From NCBI GenBank assembly GCA_946807835.1, contig OX327686.1, positions 5,890,001 to 5,954,000 on the forward strand: a stretch of DNA of 64,000 nt, in the 5' to 3' direction. Below, one piece after another: positions 11,715-24,941 of this stretch (positions are counted from its first letter, which is position 1; each line of letters opens with the position of its first letter). A model generated the notes under the pieces. That model ran no database searches. It was not told the origin of the DNA and saw only the letters and a list, made by a program, of their open reading frames with translations. The position numbers were made by a program, and so were the translations under genes. This DNA comes from Ailanthus altissimus. Lineage: Eukaryota > Streptophyta > Magnoliopsida > Sapindales > Simaroubaceae.

Positions 11715-14700
11715 ATGTGGTTTCCCTTTTGGAGATCCAGAGATCGATTCTCCTTGGATGAGCTCAGGTTTTTTTTTTTTCTTTTTTCTTTTAATTTATT
11801 CTCTTCTTCTCTTCAATTCTGTAGCTTTTAGGGTTTTGTGTTGAGAAATTAATGTTTTTTTTGAGGTCAATTTTGTGCAGATATTTGACTGATCAGCTCC
11901 AGAAAGTTCAAATTGTGAATGAGGTTAATAAGGTGAATGATTGAATATTAGGGTTTCATGATTCCTATATTAGTTGTTTTTTTTTTCTAATGTTTTCCAA
12001 TGTTCTCAAGTTGTGTTTATTTATGAAGGATTTTGTTATAGAGGCGCTGAGATCAATTGCTGAGTTGTTAACCTATGGTGACCAGCATGACGCTTCCTAT
12101 TTTGAGTGAGACTTCTCATTACTTCATTGTTTATTTATGTCTAAGTTTCGGCAATTCTTTTATCATCTGTTGTTGCTGTTGTTACTCTCTGTAGATTTTT
12201 TATGGAGAAGCAAGTCATGGGGGAGTTTGTACGTATTCTAAAAGTTAGCAGAACTGTGGCTGTTTCACTTCAGTTGTTGCAAACAATGAGCATTATGATT
12301 CAGAATTTAAAAAGTGAACATGCTATCTGTAAGTTGGTATTTTTTGAAGGATGAATTTGTTTATGCCCTGTCAATGTTAAATGAATTTAATGGAGGTCAC
12401 ATGTGGGAATTTCTGCAGATTATTTGTTCAGTAATGAACATATAAATTATTTGATAACTTATTTGTTTGACTTCCGCAATGAAGAGCTGTTGTCTTACTT
12501 CATATCCTTTTTAAGGTTTGTTATTTTTGAAGATTTATTATTCATGTCCATGTTCTTTAGCTAGAACTTTTTATTTTTAAACTATTATGCTGACTGTTGT
12601 GTTGCATTGGCCTGTGTTGTATTTTTGGAAGAGCAATAAGTGGCAAACTAAACAAGAATACAATTTCTCTGCTTGTGAAGACTCAAAATGTAAGTTCCCC
12701 ATTTTGTACATACAATTGATTGTACCATAAATTTGACCTCTTTTTTTTTTAATTTCGATTGGTCATATTGAAATTTGCTTGTGGTTATCATCACCTTCCT
12801 ATGTTGTTTGGAGACATCTTGTGTAATTAGTATATTGCTTATTAATCCTTTCCTTTCAACCCAAGAGTTTGGAAGAAGTGTTCAAAGGTCTATTATACAA
12901 GTTGATGAAGTCAGATTCACAGTACATTATTTACTTGGTCAACGTCATTCACCATGGGCATATATCACTGTAATTTCTTGTGTGCTTTAGCTATGAGTTT
13001 CCATTCTACTAAATAGCGCATATAGCATTACACTTGAACGCCTATTGTGTTGTTTTGTTGTTGAATTTCAGTTACCACTTAGTTTGTGAAAAAGAAGATG
13101 GCAGGTTCTTCTTAGCTAGACATAATTTCCAGGGTTGCTTTGGCTATAATGAGCGAACTTATTTTCTTATCTTGGTATTTCTTTTATGGTACTTATTGTT
13201 GATCTTAGGCGTTTACCTGGTCGCTTGTTTTCTTTTGGCTTTGATAGTAAAAATCATGCTCTATCTCTCCTCCCATTCTCTCTCTATTTCCTTGTGTCAT
13301 CTTATTCGCTTTGTGTATCTAGGATGAAGTAGTTTCTTTTCCCCTATATTCTGAGGCAATACGATTTGCTTTTCATGATGAGAACATGATTCGCACTGCT
13401 GTACGTGCACTAACACTCAATGTATATCATGGTGAGTTTGCTTCTGCTCATATTTTCCTTCTTATTTATTTCTCTTGAAATGCGAGTATGTTTTATTCCA
13501 ACAAATTTTTAATTTCGAATACCCTTACCTTACTTGCAGTTGGAGATAATAGTGTTAATAGATATATCACCAGTTCCCTGCACGCAGAGTATTTTTCAAA
13601 TTTGATTTCATTTTTCCGGAAGCAGTGCATCGAGTTAAATAAATTAGTATCACGAACTCTAAAGTAAGAGCTAGAGTTTTTATTTTGTTTTGATAATGAG
13701 CTGGATGTGCTTATTTTCTAAATTTTATCATTTGCTTACTAATGCAGAAACCCAGACCGAGACTCAACCTCTGCAATACTTTCTGCTGTGGATGAAATTG
13801 AGGACAATCTCTATTATTTTAGTGATGTTATTTCTGCTGGGATCCCCGATATTGGGAGGTTGATAACAGATCACATTTTGCAACTTTTGATACTTCCATT
13901 GCTTCTTCCATCTCTGCAGATAGATAACGGGAATGTATGGAACTTAACTTTCTTTGGTTTCTTTTCAATTCTTTTTTCCTTTGGGGAAAACATTAATGTT
14001 ATTCTCAGGGTGCTCTAAATAGTTGGTTAATTTGCTTTTCATTTATATGCTTGCCACTTGTTCTGGTTTAACTTTTATTTCTTGTAATTCTAGGAAATAG
14101 AGATTGGTGCTGTCACTTCCCTATATCTACTTTGTTGCATCTTGCGCATAGTTAAAATCAAAGATCTGGCAAACACCATTGCTGCTGCTCTTTTCTGTCT
14201 ACCTGGGGCTTACCTTCCAAATTTTGAAGCTAAAGTCAATGGCTCTATGCATTGCCATGAAGTTGCGCATGAAAGCCGAATGCCAGATAATGATAATGGT
14301 AGGGAGGTGGATGGTGGATGTTTAAGACACATGGTGTCAGACTTGGCTACTTCTTCACAAATTCATCCTCAAGATCTGATTGCCCAAAATAACTGTAGTC
14401 ATTCTCATTTGGCATTGAGGTAACATGTCACTGATAATGATTAAATTCAGATGGTCCATCTTCTAGTATTTTGGATTTATCAGCCTAATGTGATCGATTT
14501 ATCACTTTGTTCATCAGTTTTGATGACATTTCTGGTTCTGTGTAACACTTTAGATTTATTTTAGGTGTCCATGATGATAAAATCTGGCACTAGAATATAA
14601 AAGTGAGGCATGCAAAGATGGTTCTGATGCCGCAAGCATCATTGGAGTAACAGGTTTTAGAGCAAGTTCCTTTGCTAGTAATCTCAATCACAGAGAACTC

Positions 14701-17700
14701 CCAAACAGCATTTGCCTCTTATAGGAACTCGGCTTCAACTTCCTGCCCTAAATAGTTGAACCCTAAAATGCTATTTTTTGAAACCTGTACTAAGTATATT
14801 CCACTTAGTGGCAATGTGTTTTGGTTAGACTAAATTGTCGAAGCCTATACTGCTACTTGCTGATAGAATCGGTAATGGCCTAAGGCCAGTTAGACTATGA
14901 ATGAGATAAATTGTAGCTACATTTATTTGGTATCCTTTATCACCTCCTGAAAAAGGATAGAGAGGGAGACTGGAGTTTACATGGCCATTGAAAACTTCAA
15001 TTTTCTATTCAATAACGCTTCCTTTTCTTTTTCCAGAGAAATCTCCTTAAACTGTTCTGGTTCTGTCCTTTTATATTTTTCCATAGTTTCTGGAAGTAGT
15101 ATGGAATTACTATTACTCTTTCTTGAAGGAAAATTTCTTTCCTTAAGCTGCCTCTCAGCTGAACTCTTAGGTTTCTTTTGAACCATCCGGTTACTTGTTC
15201 TGTATTTTATTTTGTTGAGTGTAAAGTTCCCGGTTAGAATTTCAAAACAAGAAGTATTATATATTAGTTATTCTTTTTATTTTTTTTGCGAAAGATAATG
15301 AATAACACATTTGATAATGTTGGACTTATAGGAGGTCAATAGTGTTGAACCATATTTCTGTCATATCTTTCTCCAGGCTCTGAAACATCCTTTCTGTCTG
15401 TTCTTTTCCTCGTAGTTTATTCAGTTCTATTTCATTTATTTTAGATTTTTCTTACTTTACTTTTTATGTTTCCCCTTCCCCTTCTATCCCCCTTTTATCC
15501 TACTGCTGATTATATGTGGATTGTCTTGATGTTGACAGTTTTCTTGCATTTATGTTTCATGGTCCATTATTGTTCATACGCTTTTGCATGTGGCATCTTT
15601 TTATGACATAATATTGACATATCTAATATGTAGGGAGGCTTTGCTTTGTTATCTTACAAATGGGGATGATGTACAAGTGTTGGGTTCTCTGAGTGTGCTG
15701 GCGACATTATTGCAAACAAAAGGTTGTATTATTGGATTTAGTTGCTTACCTGCCTGCTCGCAATTTGCTCTTCTGATTAGATATCTGCATTTATAGAATT
15801 GGATGAATCAATGCTAGATGCACTTGGCATTCTTCCTCAGCGTAAACAACAAAAAAAACTCTTGCTGGTAAGTTAGGGTGAAGATTAATTTACTTATTTT
15901 CATAACTAAGAGTTTTCATTATCTCTTACTCCCAAATAGAATCTTATGATGTACTTTGCATGCATGGATGAAGTGACTGGTTTAACTGCCATGAACATTT
16001 TACGTTCACATTAGACTGTGAGCAGAGCAAATATGTGTTTACAGTCTTCTACCTGATGTCTGAATTAATTATAAACACTCAAAAGTGATCAAGACCATTA
16101 ATTGTTGCCATGATTTTCAAGAATAGAGCTAACTCTGCGTATCAGAAAGTAATGGTTTTGTTATTGGTTCCCACTTGCAATTGGTAGGTCAATGTGCTGC
16201 TGCAAACATTTATGGTTTGTCTTGTTAATTTCTAGATGTCTGTTTTGGTCGTATCCACTTACTGAATTTTCTTTTAATTAACTATAAATAAATTGGCAAG
16301 TCATTGCTAAACTGTTATGAACCTTAAGTTTTACACAAATACAAGATGTTGAACATGGAAACTCCCTAAAGTATTGAGGCATAGCTGTATATGTATGTGT
16401 TTATGCAATTTTAATTATAGATTGTATGCACTTACCTGGTTGAGTTGTTTTCTCCTTTCCAAGAGTCGTCAATTTTTTTTTTCTTTTAAAAAAAAGAATC
16501 ATTGTAGTCAAATGATTATGAAGATCATATGCAATTATAATTATCGATTGTATGGACTTACTGGCTTGAGTTTGTTTTATCCTGTACAAGAATCATCGAT
16601 AGAGAAATGAATATGAAGATTGCAAGCGTGTGAAAATATCATGGCAAAACATGCATGGCTCCCTTTAGTTTTGCACAAATCTTTTGCGTATGAAGGTGGA
16701 TCTTCGTATAAAAGTACTTATTGGTCTTAGACCTATCTAAAGCATAATTGCCAAATTTGAATAGGCAAAGTCTCCTAGGATCTTAGATAAGTAATTGAGA
16801 TTAAGTTGTTTCGTCTCAATGCATAACGTTGTGGATGTTTATAGTGAAATAATAATAGAATTATCTTTATTTTTCTTATTTTATAAAATTTACGTAAAAG
16901 TGGATCTCCCCTCTTTTTGATTATTGCAGCAAGCTTTGGTTGGTGAGGGCTCTGGTGAAGAACAACTTTTTTTGTCAGAAAGTAGTACCACTAGGGATGG
17001 AACCAGTAGCGAGCTTGATGGCTACCTACGAAAGCTGAAGGTATAGAAGCTACTTGCTCCTTTTTCATTCTCCTTCTCTTTCTTGACCATAAGGGATGGT
17101 ATCTTTAGCAGGCTTGCCTCTTTTTCCAACTATCTCAATGTCTTTTTATTCTTTCCCCATCCTGCCCTGCCACTGCTTCTTTATCAAGGGCTATAATAAT
17201 TGTTTCACTTATGCAAAACTTACCGTAATGAGGGGATTTCTCTCAATCTAATGTATGACATAATTAGAATCTGAAATTTGCGGTTCAATACTAGCTCATT
17301 CCAAATCTGCAGCCTGAGATATTTTTTTCCCGCCAGTTTCTAAATTTGTTATAATGTCTCTTCTTTCAATTGTTTCTTGATAGAAGCACAACTGAACTCC
17401 TAAGTATTTTAGTGAAAAATCTCTTGATTGTTGCTAACTATACTATATTGGTGAAGTTGTTTGGCTAATTCAATGGATAGTCTTATTATAAATTCATATT
17501 ACATGTTTTTTATTCATGAATTGGCAATAATGAAGTGGATCCATAACTACAAATAATAAAATTGGAGGGTTTGATTTCTTTGAAATGTGAAAATTACAAT
17601 ATTTGTTTTAACTGGTTCTAGGTTTGTATTTTCACTTACCCTTCTATGCTCTATTCTTTTGGATGTTCCTTGCTGCTTCTTGCGTTTCTAAATAAGAAAG

Positions 17701-20700
17701 GTCTCATCACACATTTCTTAAGACTTATGTGCTTTATATGGTTAATGTTAATTTTTCTCCCCCGTAATTATCAGGAACAATACGGACTGTTGTGTTCTTT
17801 TCCAGACGGGGGGACAAGTCCTTGTGTAAATAGAGATCAGGTACATTTTCTGCATCGAAGTTTGAGTATGGGAATTAATTCTTGAGTACTCAGAACTTTC
17901 CCCTTTTTTATGAGAAATGCGTGTGAAAAGAGAAGTTAAAGACAATAAGAATCAGCTACTTCTAAAAATTGATATTGCAGTTGATTTTTTACATGAAATA
18001 TGTTTGTAGGTTCTTGATGCATTGGTCAGTCTCTTTTGTCGATCTAATTTATCTGCAGAAACATTGTGGGATGGGGGCTGGCTTTTGCACCAGTTGCTCC
18101 CTTATAGTGAGGCTGAGTTTAACAGCCATCACCATAAATTGTTGAAGGTAAGTTATACTTGGAACATGCAGTGGATGCTTAAGAATCACATGGCATTTTA
18201 TGTATTGATGTTGAGCTTGTTTAACAAGTAAATATTAAGCTATCTTGAGGGCATTGAATGATAGTAATGGATGGCCATTATTAGTGATTATATAATAAGC
18301 TACAATTTGCTGCATACTGAACTATAATTTGTTGTGTTGGCAATTTTTTTGACATCCTATTAATTCCACTCAGTATAATCTCATGTATTGTGTTTCAAAA
18401 TATGCTAGTTAGTTCATGCCCTTCTAATCTATTATATTCTCTTGAATTTCCAACTCTGTGGAATTGCTTTTTTTATTTACGAACTTTGTAATTTAATAAT
18501 CATAAAGTTAGTTACCACTGGCAGCTACCTGCCTGGGATATTATATCCCACGAGTTTCTGGCTACTGTGGTTGAGAGATTTTTGGGGTATAAAAAGTATA
18601 TATTCATTCTCTTACTGAGTTATATTCCCTCTAAAACACCTTAGATTTATCACATCCTTTTAGAAAAAGTTCAGCCGGAACAAGAAATATTTTGGGGAAG
18701 ATGAGATTTTAATATCTTGTAGCTCTCTACGTAGTGATTTTTCTGTCCATTCTTAATGAACATATTCGTTGAATCTATTTTGTTGAATTTAAATAAAAGT
18801 AATTTTAGCTAAAATTGGATTAAGCTCCTTGTTAGGATTAGATGAATCATATATATATCACTAGATAGGTATATTTTATTGTCATGTATTAAGTGTGCAC
18901 CATTTCACCATGATATGTCAGGGATTATGATATTTTTGTCCATTTATTTGTTTTCTTTTTCAGTTACTTGGTGATAAGGTGTATTGACCTAGTGGTTATG
19001 TGTTCTAGTGTTGGTTAATGAGGAGATATAGGCAAATTGACTGTATTTCAGAGAGAAAAATGAGATGGAGTGCACACAAGTTTGAGAGAATATTTTTGTC
19101 TCTATATTTCTTAACTAGATTTGCCTTGTAAGCTACAAATACAACATATAATGGAAAAGAAAAGAAACCTTAAACAATTAGAGAAAAAAACTCTTATTAG
19201 TTTGTTTTCCTAAATTAGAATACGAAATCTATGAATAGAAAACCTATTTTTCCACGTGGAGTAACACAGAAGATTGTCTAATGAAACTTTAAAAGTTAAG
19301 GTGTTATCATGGTGTCCTCAATTGCGCACTTATATTGGATCCTCTATGGGTATTGGCTGGACTCCTAACACTTGAACCATTTGGAGGTTTATGCTCCAGA
19401 AGTTTATGTGGGAGAAATTAAGGTTGAGATGGTTCATTTGGTGTATATTCAGTCTTTTGAGAATAACACAGTAAATTCTTTCTGTTCTTACTGTATTCTC
19501 TCTTAAACTTCGGCCCCGAGTAAAGCTGAAAGCTGAATAATGTACTTATTGCATTCTTTAGGTTATTCTTTGACTTAATCGATAAGGATTTTGTTATAAC
19601 TGAAAGAATACTAGAAGCGGTGATTTTGCTACTAGGGGCTTCATATTTGTAAGTTGGGATTGTTGATGGATGAAGTGGAGCAGTGCACCTAAGTTCATGA
19701 GTTTTGAAATTCTTATCACATTAAAAGGAATAAAATAAACAAATAAATAAACAGCAAGCTAACTGTGTTTCAACTTGTGCTTCATGACAGTGAGTATTGG
19801 ACGATAAGGAATAATATGTTCCAAAATGATAAGTGCAGTCAATTGATTTAAAATGGTTTCATCACCTCCAGTGATAATGTGGAACTGTGGGGATAAATCT
19901 ATTAAAATAGAATATACTTTGAATCTTTTGAATAAGGTTCTTCACTGCCTGTGCTACATCTGGCCAGTATAACAGAAAAGAATATAGCACAAGAAGTGGG
20001 AAAGACACTGAAAGAACTAATATTACTAATCTGGAATTGTTTTCATTTTGTCTCTTAATCAAAGTTGTTGCACTCAATGGAGTACTTTGACAAAAGATCC
20101 AAGGCCAACCTCTTTAGTCAGGATAAATACTTAGATGAGTAGGGTTCACTTTCAATAATTTTGTTGGCACATCAATTTCAGTTCATTTACATATGATTTT
20201 CAAGGACAGCTCAAAATACATTGTCACGGACATGGTAGACTTGTGCACAGGATTCATACAAGAATTGCACAAGTGCCCTTCTTCAGGAGATTAGAGGTAT
20301 TTGGCCTGATCTGATTATAACAGTGCTCTGTGATGAATGGAAAAAGTGCAAAAGAGGTATATAACAGGGTTCATAAACCTTGAATGCTGTGAATGATGAA
20401 CTTCTCAAATGGTTTGCTGATGTTCTTAACAAATGACTCTTGTAGTAATTGAGGCTTCATCCCCTCGGAAGGAACCGAAGGCCATTCTTTTGACTTCACA
20501 GAAATCCTCCTCTGAAGGTAGAGCTAAGTACTGTTTCATAATTTGTGGTTTCAAATTGAGGATCCTTCAGATAGACTTGTGGTTTTTGTTTTAATTTCTT
20601 TTTCTATTGTTTAATTATATGGTGGAGGTAGTTAAACAGAAATTCATTTGGTGCATCTGTTGCACATACAGATGTTATTCCGGGTGAATCGTCTTTTATT

Positions 20701-22042
20701 GCTGGTGAAAGAATGTACGAGTTGGTTAAGGTTTGTATCTTAAGAAATTGATTATTGTCATTTAATAGAAAATTATAACATTTGAGCATTATATGCATCA
20801 AGTGGATATTATTCTGCAGCTGTTGTTAGTTTGTAGGTGTTTCTGTATGCTTGTTTTATGTTTTGATATCTCTCACCCTTACTACTTTAGGTTTTTGTCC
20901 TTCTTCAACAACTTCAAATGTTCTCCCTGGGTAGGACTTTGCCTGACCAGCCTCCTATTTATCCTCCCTCAAATATCCCTGAAAACTCTCGCGCAAGGAC
21001 TGCTGGTCTAGATATTTCAGGTCCCAAGCCAGGGACAGAAGTAAGGCTTGGTATGTTTTCTATCTGGCATTACATATTTATATAGACAGGTAGAGAAGAG
21101 AGAAATAACAATCTATGACTTATTTTTGTGTAATTCTCTTTCATATTCTATGGAACAAAACTCTCTGAACTCCTTAGACACAATATTTATTCTGAGAGTC
21201 ATGCAGTCAAGTATTTCATGGTCACTTTGGTCGCTGCTATATGCAGTTGATGCTGTGCCTTGTAGGATTGCATTTGAGAGGGGTAAAGAACGCCATTTTA
21301 GCTTTCTAGCAGTCTCTATGGGGACATCTGGGTGGGTTGTCCTTGCAGAAGAATTACCTTTGAAACAGCAGCTTGGTGTTGTTCGTGTGGCTGCACCTTT
21401 GGCTGGCTCCAATGTATGTTTTCTCCTTTCTTCTTCTTCTTTAATATTGGATTGTTAGCTCTACTTTGATTAAAGTTATGATTTGTGCTCCAATGAGAGC
21501 ACATATGTTTGTGCTGCAGTTGGCATATATAAGTATGCAAGAATTTGAAGATAAAGAAATACACACCTAAGTGTTTTGTTTTTCCAGTGATCTAATGAGT
21601 GGAAAGATTTAGCATATTTGTTTATGATTAATATTTCTCCTCACCCTGACTGCTTCTGAAAGAATGTTACGATGTGATCCTTGTGTTCACTTTGTTGGTT
21701 CTTTTGTGTTTCTGAAGCCCTAGGATTGTCACTATTTCTCAAGTGGTTAAAATTGTCTGTCTTTTGTCTTCTGCTTTCCAGCCTAGGATTGATGAGAAAC
21801 ATTCAAGATGGCTGCACTTGAGGATCCGTCCATCAACTTTACCCTTTATGGATCCCGCTAAATCCAATGTGTACAATAGAGTAAAGTCGAAGGCTTTAGT
21901 TGATGGGAGATGGACCCTAGCATTCAGGGACGAAAAATCTTGCAAATCTGCAGTGTCTATGATTTTTGACGAGATAAATTTACTGAGCACCGAGGTGGAG
22001 AGAAGACTGAGACTATTGTTAGACCTCGAAGGAGATTCATAA
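11715..22042 (+). CDS. GFS9: CLEC16A/FPL-domain membrane-trafficking protein, GFS9/TT9 orthologue (21 exons)
   Basis: The spliced protein has 838 residues, close to Arabidopsis GFS9/TT9, and starts [17 protein letters not shown]. The coding exons I read are 11715-11767, 11881-11932, 12029-12105, 12195-12328, 12419-12515, 12632-12689, 13323-13431, 13540-13663, 13748-13934, 14094-14419, 15634-15722, 15797-15867, 16930-17040, 17775-17840, 18010-18147, 20251-20356, 20446-20517, 20672-20730, 20891-21050, 21247-21413 and 21782-22042. All introns are GT-AG, every junction keeps frame, and the total is 2,517 nt. The N-terminal FPL domain (about residues 45-195) includes [22 protein letters not shown]. 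The C-terminal part ends with a conserved block around [11 protein letters not shown] and [11 protein letters not shown]. In Arabidopsis the protein is a peripheral Golgi/TGN protein needed for vacuolar protein sorting and for proanthocyanidin accumulation in the seed coat. The two longest introns (14420-15633 and 18148-20250) may hold old repeat DNA. No disabling change was seen. Confidence 0.95.
18148..20250 (+). other. 2.1-kb intron 15 of the GFS9 gene
   Basis: Exon 15 ends in phase 0 after LLK and exon 16 resumes in phase 0 with DSYKNC, matching the contiguous family sequence, so nothing coding is missing here. The intron is the largest in the gene. It contains no open frame of interest and no transposon that I can name, though its size suggests an old insertion. 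Confidence 0.7.
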
Positions 22043-24941
22043 TTTTCTAATCTTTCTCCACGTCCTTCCGAGGCTTCCTCTTCTAATGTAACAGCTTCTA
22101 ATTTGTTATAATTCCCTAACAGGTTTGAGTTTTCCATATTGTAATTGTGCTTTATGCTTGGGGTGGGAATCTATTATCTTGTCACCCTTTTTATAGATGT
22201 ATATAAGGAAACCACCTTAGATATACTGAGAGAAATGTAGATTAGTGGGCCCTAGTTAGTTGCATTCTTTGTATATTAGCTTCCTTGCCTTAATTTATAA
22301 GTTATTATGAGAGAGCTTCTTCTTTTCATTCTTTAGCATCTGTAGGCTTTTCCTTTTCCCTAATATTTTTGTAATCCTTGTAACATTATTATTGTATATT
22401 TGAGGCAATCACAAAAGTAAAAGTTTTGTGTGCATTTTATTCTTGTTACCATATATATATATATATCAACTATCAATATATTTGTCGTTGTCAATTGTGT
22501 GGCCACAGTAGAAGTTGCTGAAAACAGATTGGATTCTAAGGCTGCTCCTGGTCTAGTAAATTAAGCCAGAGTCACCCAGATACATAATATGATTTCTTGA
22601 CAGCTTGGTGCCATTTGGTTTGTAAGAATTTTTTCATTATCCTATGACGAGATGGGAAATTATTGAACTGGGACGTGATTGGAAAAAATTGAATGATATT
22701 ACTTTATTATTTATAATCAATAATTATGGTTCTCTAAGCTCCTTGATTTGGAAGTTCTGCATGAGAAGTGACTCCGTTGATAATTTCTATTGAAGTCGTG
22801 TTTTTTTTTTTTTTTGAAAAGAAGGTTATTGGGAAATGGCTCAGTCGAACTATTTGTCATTGGTCTCGCTGAGCAAGGTTTTGATAATGTTGGCAAGCTG
22901 GGTGGGGGAATACTAGATAGCTACATGTCATTCATATCATGATAGTGAACTCACCCTTGTCTGTTCAACTTATGAACCCCGTCAAAAGGAACAATTTGTA
23001 ATGCTTCATGCCTATTTCTGACAATGACTTTTTTTTTTTTTTTTCTTTTTGAATGAGCGAGAGATTCGAAATTACTTGCTAATTAAATTTTTTCTTTTGC
23101 TAATTAAATGAATTGATATTAAAGAAATTAAAATCTAGTCATTTGCATGTAGATATAAACAGGTTCAAATTAAACGAAATAAATATTTGTTTTTCCTAAT
23201 TATAATTACTTGCATTGCATCTGTTTGCTGCAAATAATGACACAAAGATCTTGGATGAAATCATTATTAAAAATATATGTATGCTTTCTTTTCTTTTCTC
23301 CAATTGCAACAAAAGTAAGGGACCCCAACCGAACCGCAAAGCAGGTGGAAATAACAAAGAAAATTTATTGAGGCTTTTTCTAATTTGTAATGATGAAAGC
23401 CTCACTGAAGAATCATATCATTGCCAATGAGAAATAGATTACAAATTAATTACTATTGTTGTGTATTGAAAACAAACCCACTATTGCATAGAAAATACTA
23501 TACATCTATCATTCCCCTATCATAGACCAAACCTAGTTCTATTTTTATTAGGACACTCGATAGCTTTTCTAAAGCTGTGTAAATAATTTGATTGTGGTTC
23601 CATTACACACATAAAAGATGAAATTATTGCATGTTCTATGACAGGAGCCCACTTCCGCCGGTTGATGTAATAATCATCATCTCTTTCGATTATTATGGTC
23701 AAAATAATTGTGCTTAAAAATTTGAAACTAATAAAAAGTGTCATTGCCCGCTTGGCTTCTAGTGCTAATCTACGTTCATCGCAAATCTTATCAAAACATT
23801 TTCATATTGAATCATATGATTACTCTTTTTCTTGGTTATGATGATAAGTATAACAATGGTCAATGGGCATTGGTGCTTGTAGTCAAAAAAAGAAAAAAAA
23901 GAAAAAAGAACAAAATTAATCCAAAAGACAGCAGAGATACCATCATTTAGAAAGATGTAGTATGTACTTTATCAGAAACCTTACCCTTGGCCTTGTGGTG
24001 AGTTCCATTTCCTTATACAAATAAAATCATTTACAATCCTTCTTAACTTGGCATGTTATATTATGTTTATGCTCTTATTAATTAACTTAGATTATTAGTT
24101 TCTTGGGTTTTAAATCTAAAGTTTCAATATACTCATGATTGCTTAACCCACGTAGGTATTATTTTTATCATTCTTTGCTCTCATGATCAAATCATTTCAA
24201 TAAATCAATTTGGTCATGAGGATTGTGATGTTTAAATACTATTTACTGGTCATGCTTGAGCAACTTATTTGTATGTAAATCAAACAGACGGCAACTTTGT
24301 GGTTATTTTTTTAATCACATTTTCGATTATTTAACTGTATTTACTTGGACTTTATTTTATTTATTCAACCAAACAAGTGAGACCCTAGTGATGAATTTAA
24401 ATTTTTTTGAGGAATTTATATTTAATTCAATCGTGCAATGCTCATGTAATTTCGTTTTTCTCAAAATATGTTTAGAGTAATGCTATAGATCTCAAAGCAT
24501 AATATTAGATATTTTAATTTTTTTTATATTTTAAATAATATGTCAAATAATCATTAGATGATGAAATGATGTAATAAATAATTTTAAAATTTATTTTATT
24601 TTATCACTTAATAATTACTTGATAGTTTAATTTAGAATCTAAAAATTTAAGATATAATTTAAAAAATATAAAAATATATATAAGATATTGAGCTTTATCT
24701 CTTGGCCTACTCAGTTTGCATCTTTTGACTCAGATTAGAAAGAAATTCACGTTTGGATGAGAATTGAGAAACCACTTATGGCATACATAATAATAATAAG
24801 AAGAAGAAGAAGAAACATCAAAAACTTAATGAAAATGAATTGAACAAGGAACAAGGAACAAGGAACAAGAAAACACATCCTATTGTGAAATTAAACAGTT
24901 TAAACATCTAACGATGGATTTTACAAAAGAGCCCCGACCCC
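22043..24941. other. convergent intergenic region between GFS9 and SMXL4/5 genes
   Basis: Both flanking genes point into this 2.9-kb stretch. The first 350-400 bases are likely the GFS9 3' untranslated region, and the last 200 or so the SMXL 3' untranslated region. Poly(T) runs stand at about 22800-22816 and 23027-23044. Short repeats (AAT/AAG)n and (GGAACAA)n lie at 24787-24814 and 24843-24870. No gene is supported; the short open frames (23215-23430, 23738-23950, 24256-24480) have no recognisable domain. Confidence 0.55.
24475..24700. mobile_element. candidate AT-rich palindromic MITE
   Basis: The stretch folds on itself about a centre near 24590 (AATAAAT...ATTTATT). A segment with ATGTCAAATAATCATTAGATGAT on the left matches the reverse complement of the segment at about 24604-24630 at roughly 17 of 22 positions. 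The outer parts are AT-only and give weaker pairing, and no clear TSD was found. It may be a MITE or simply biased AT sequence. Confidence 0.35.

Noticed and set aside
14977..15186. Complementary open frames on both strands in intron 10 of GFS9
   Set aside because: They lie inside a well-supported intron and match nothing.
21113..21564. Open frames opposite and across GFS9 exon 20
   Set aside because: Shadows of the coding exon; the spliced family match is in another frame.
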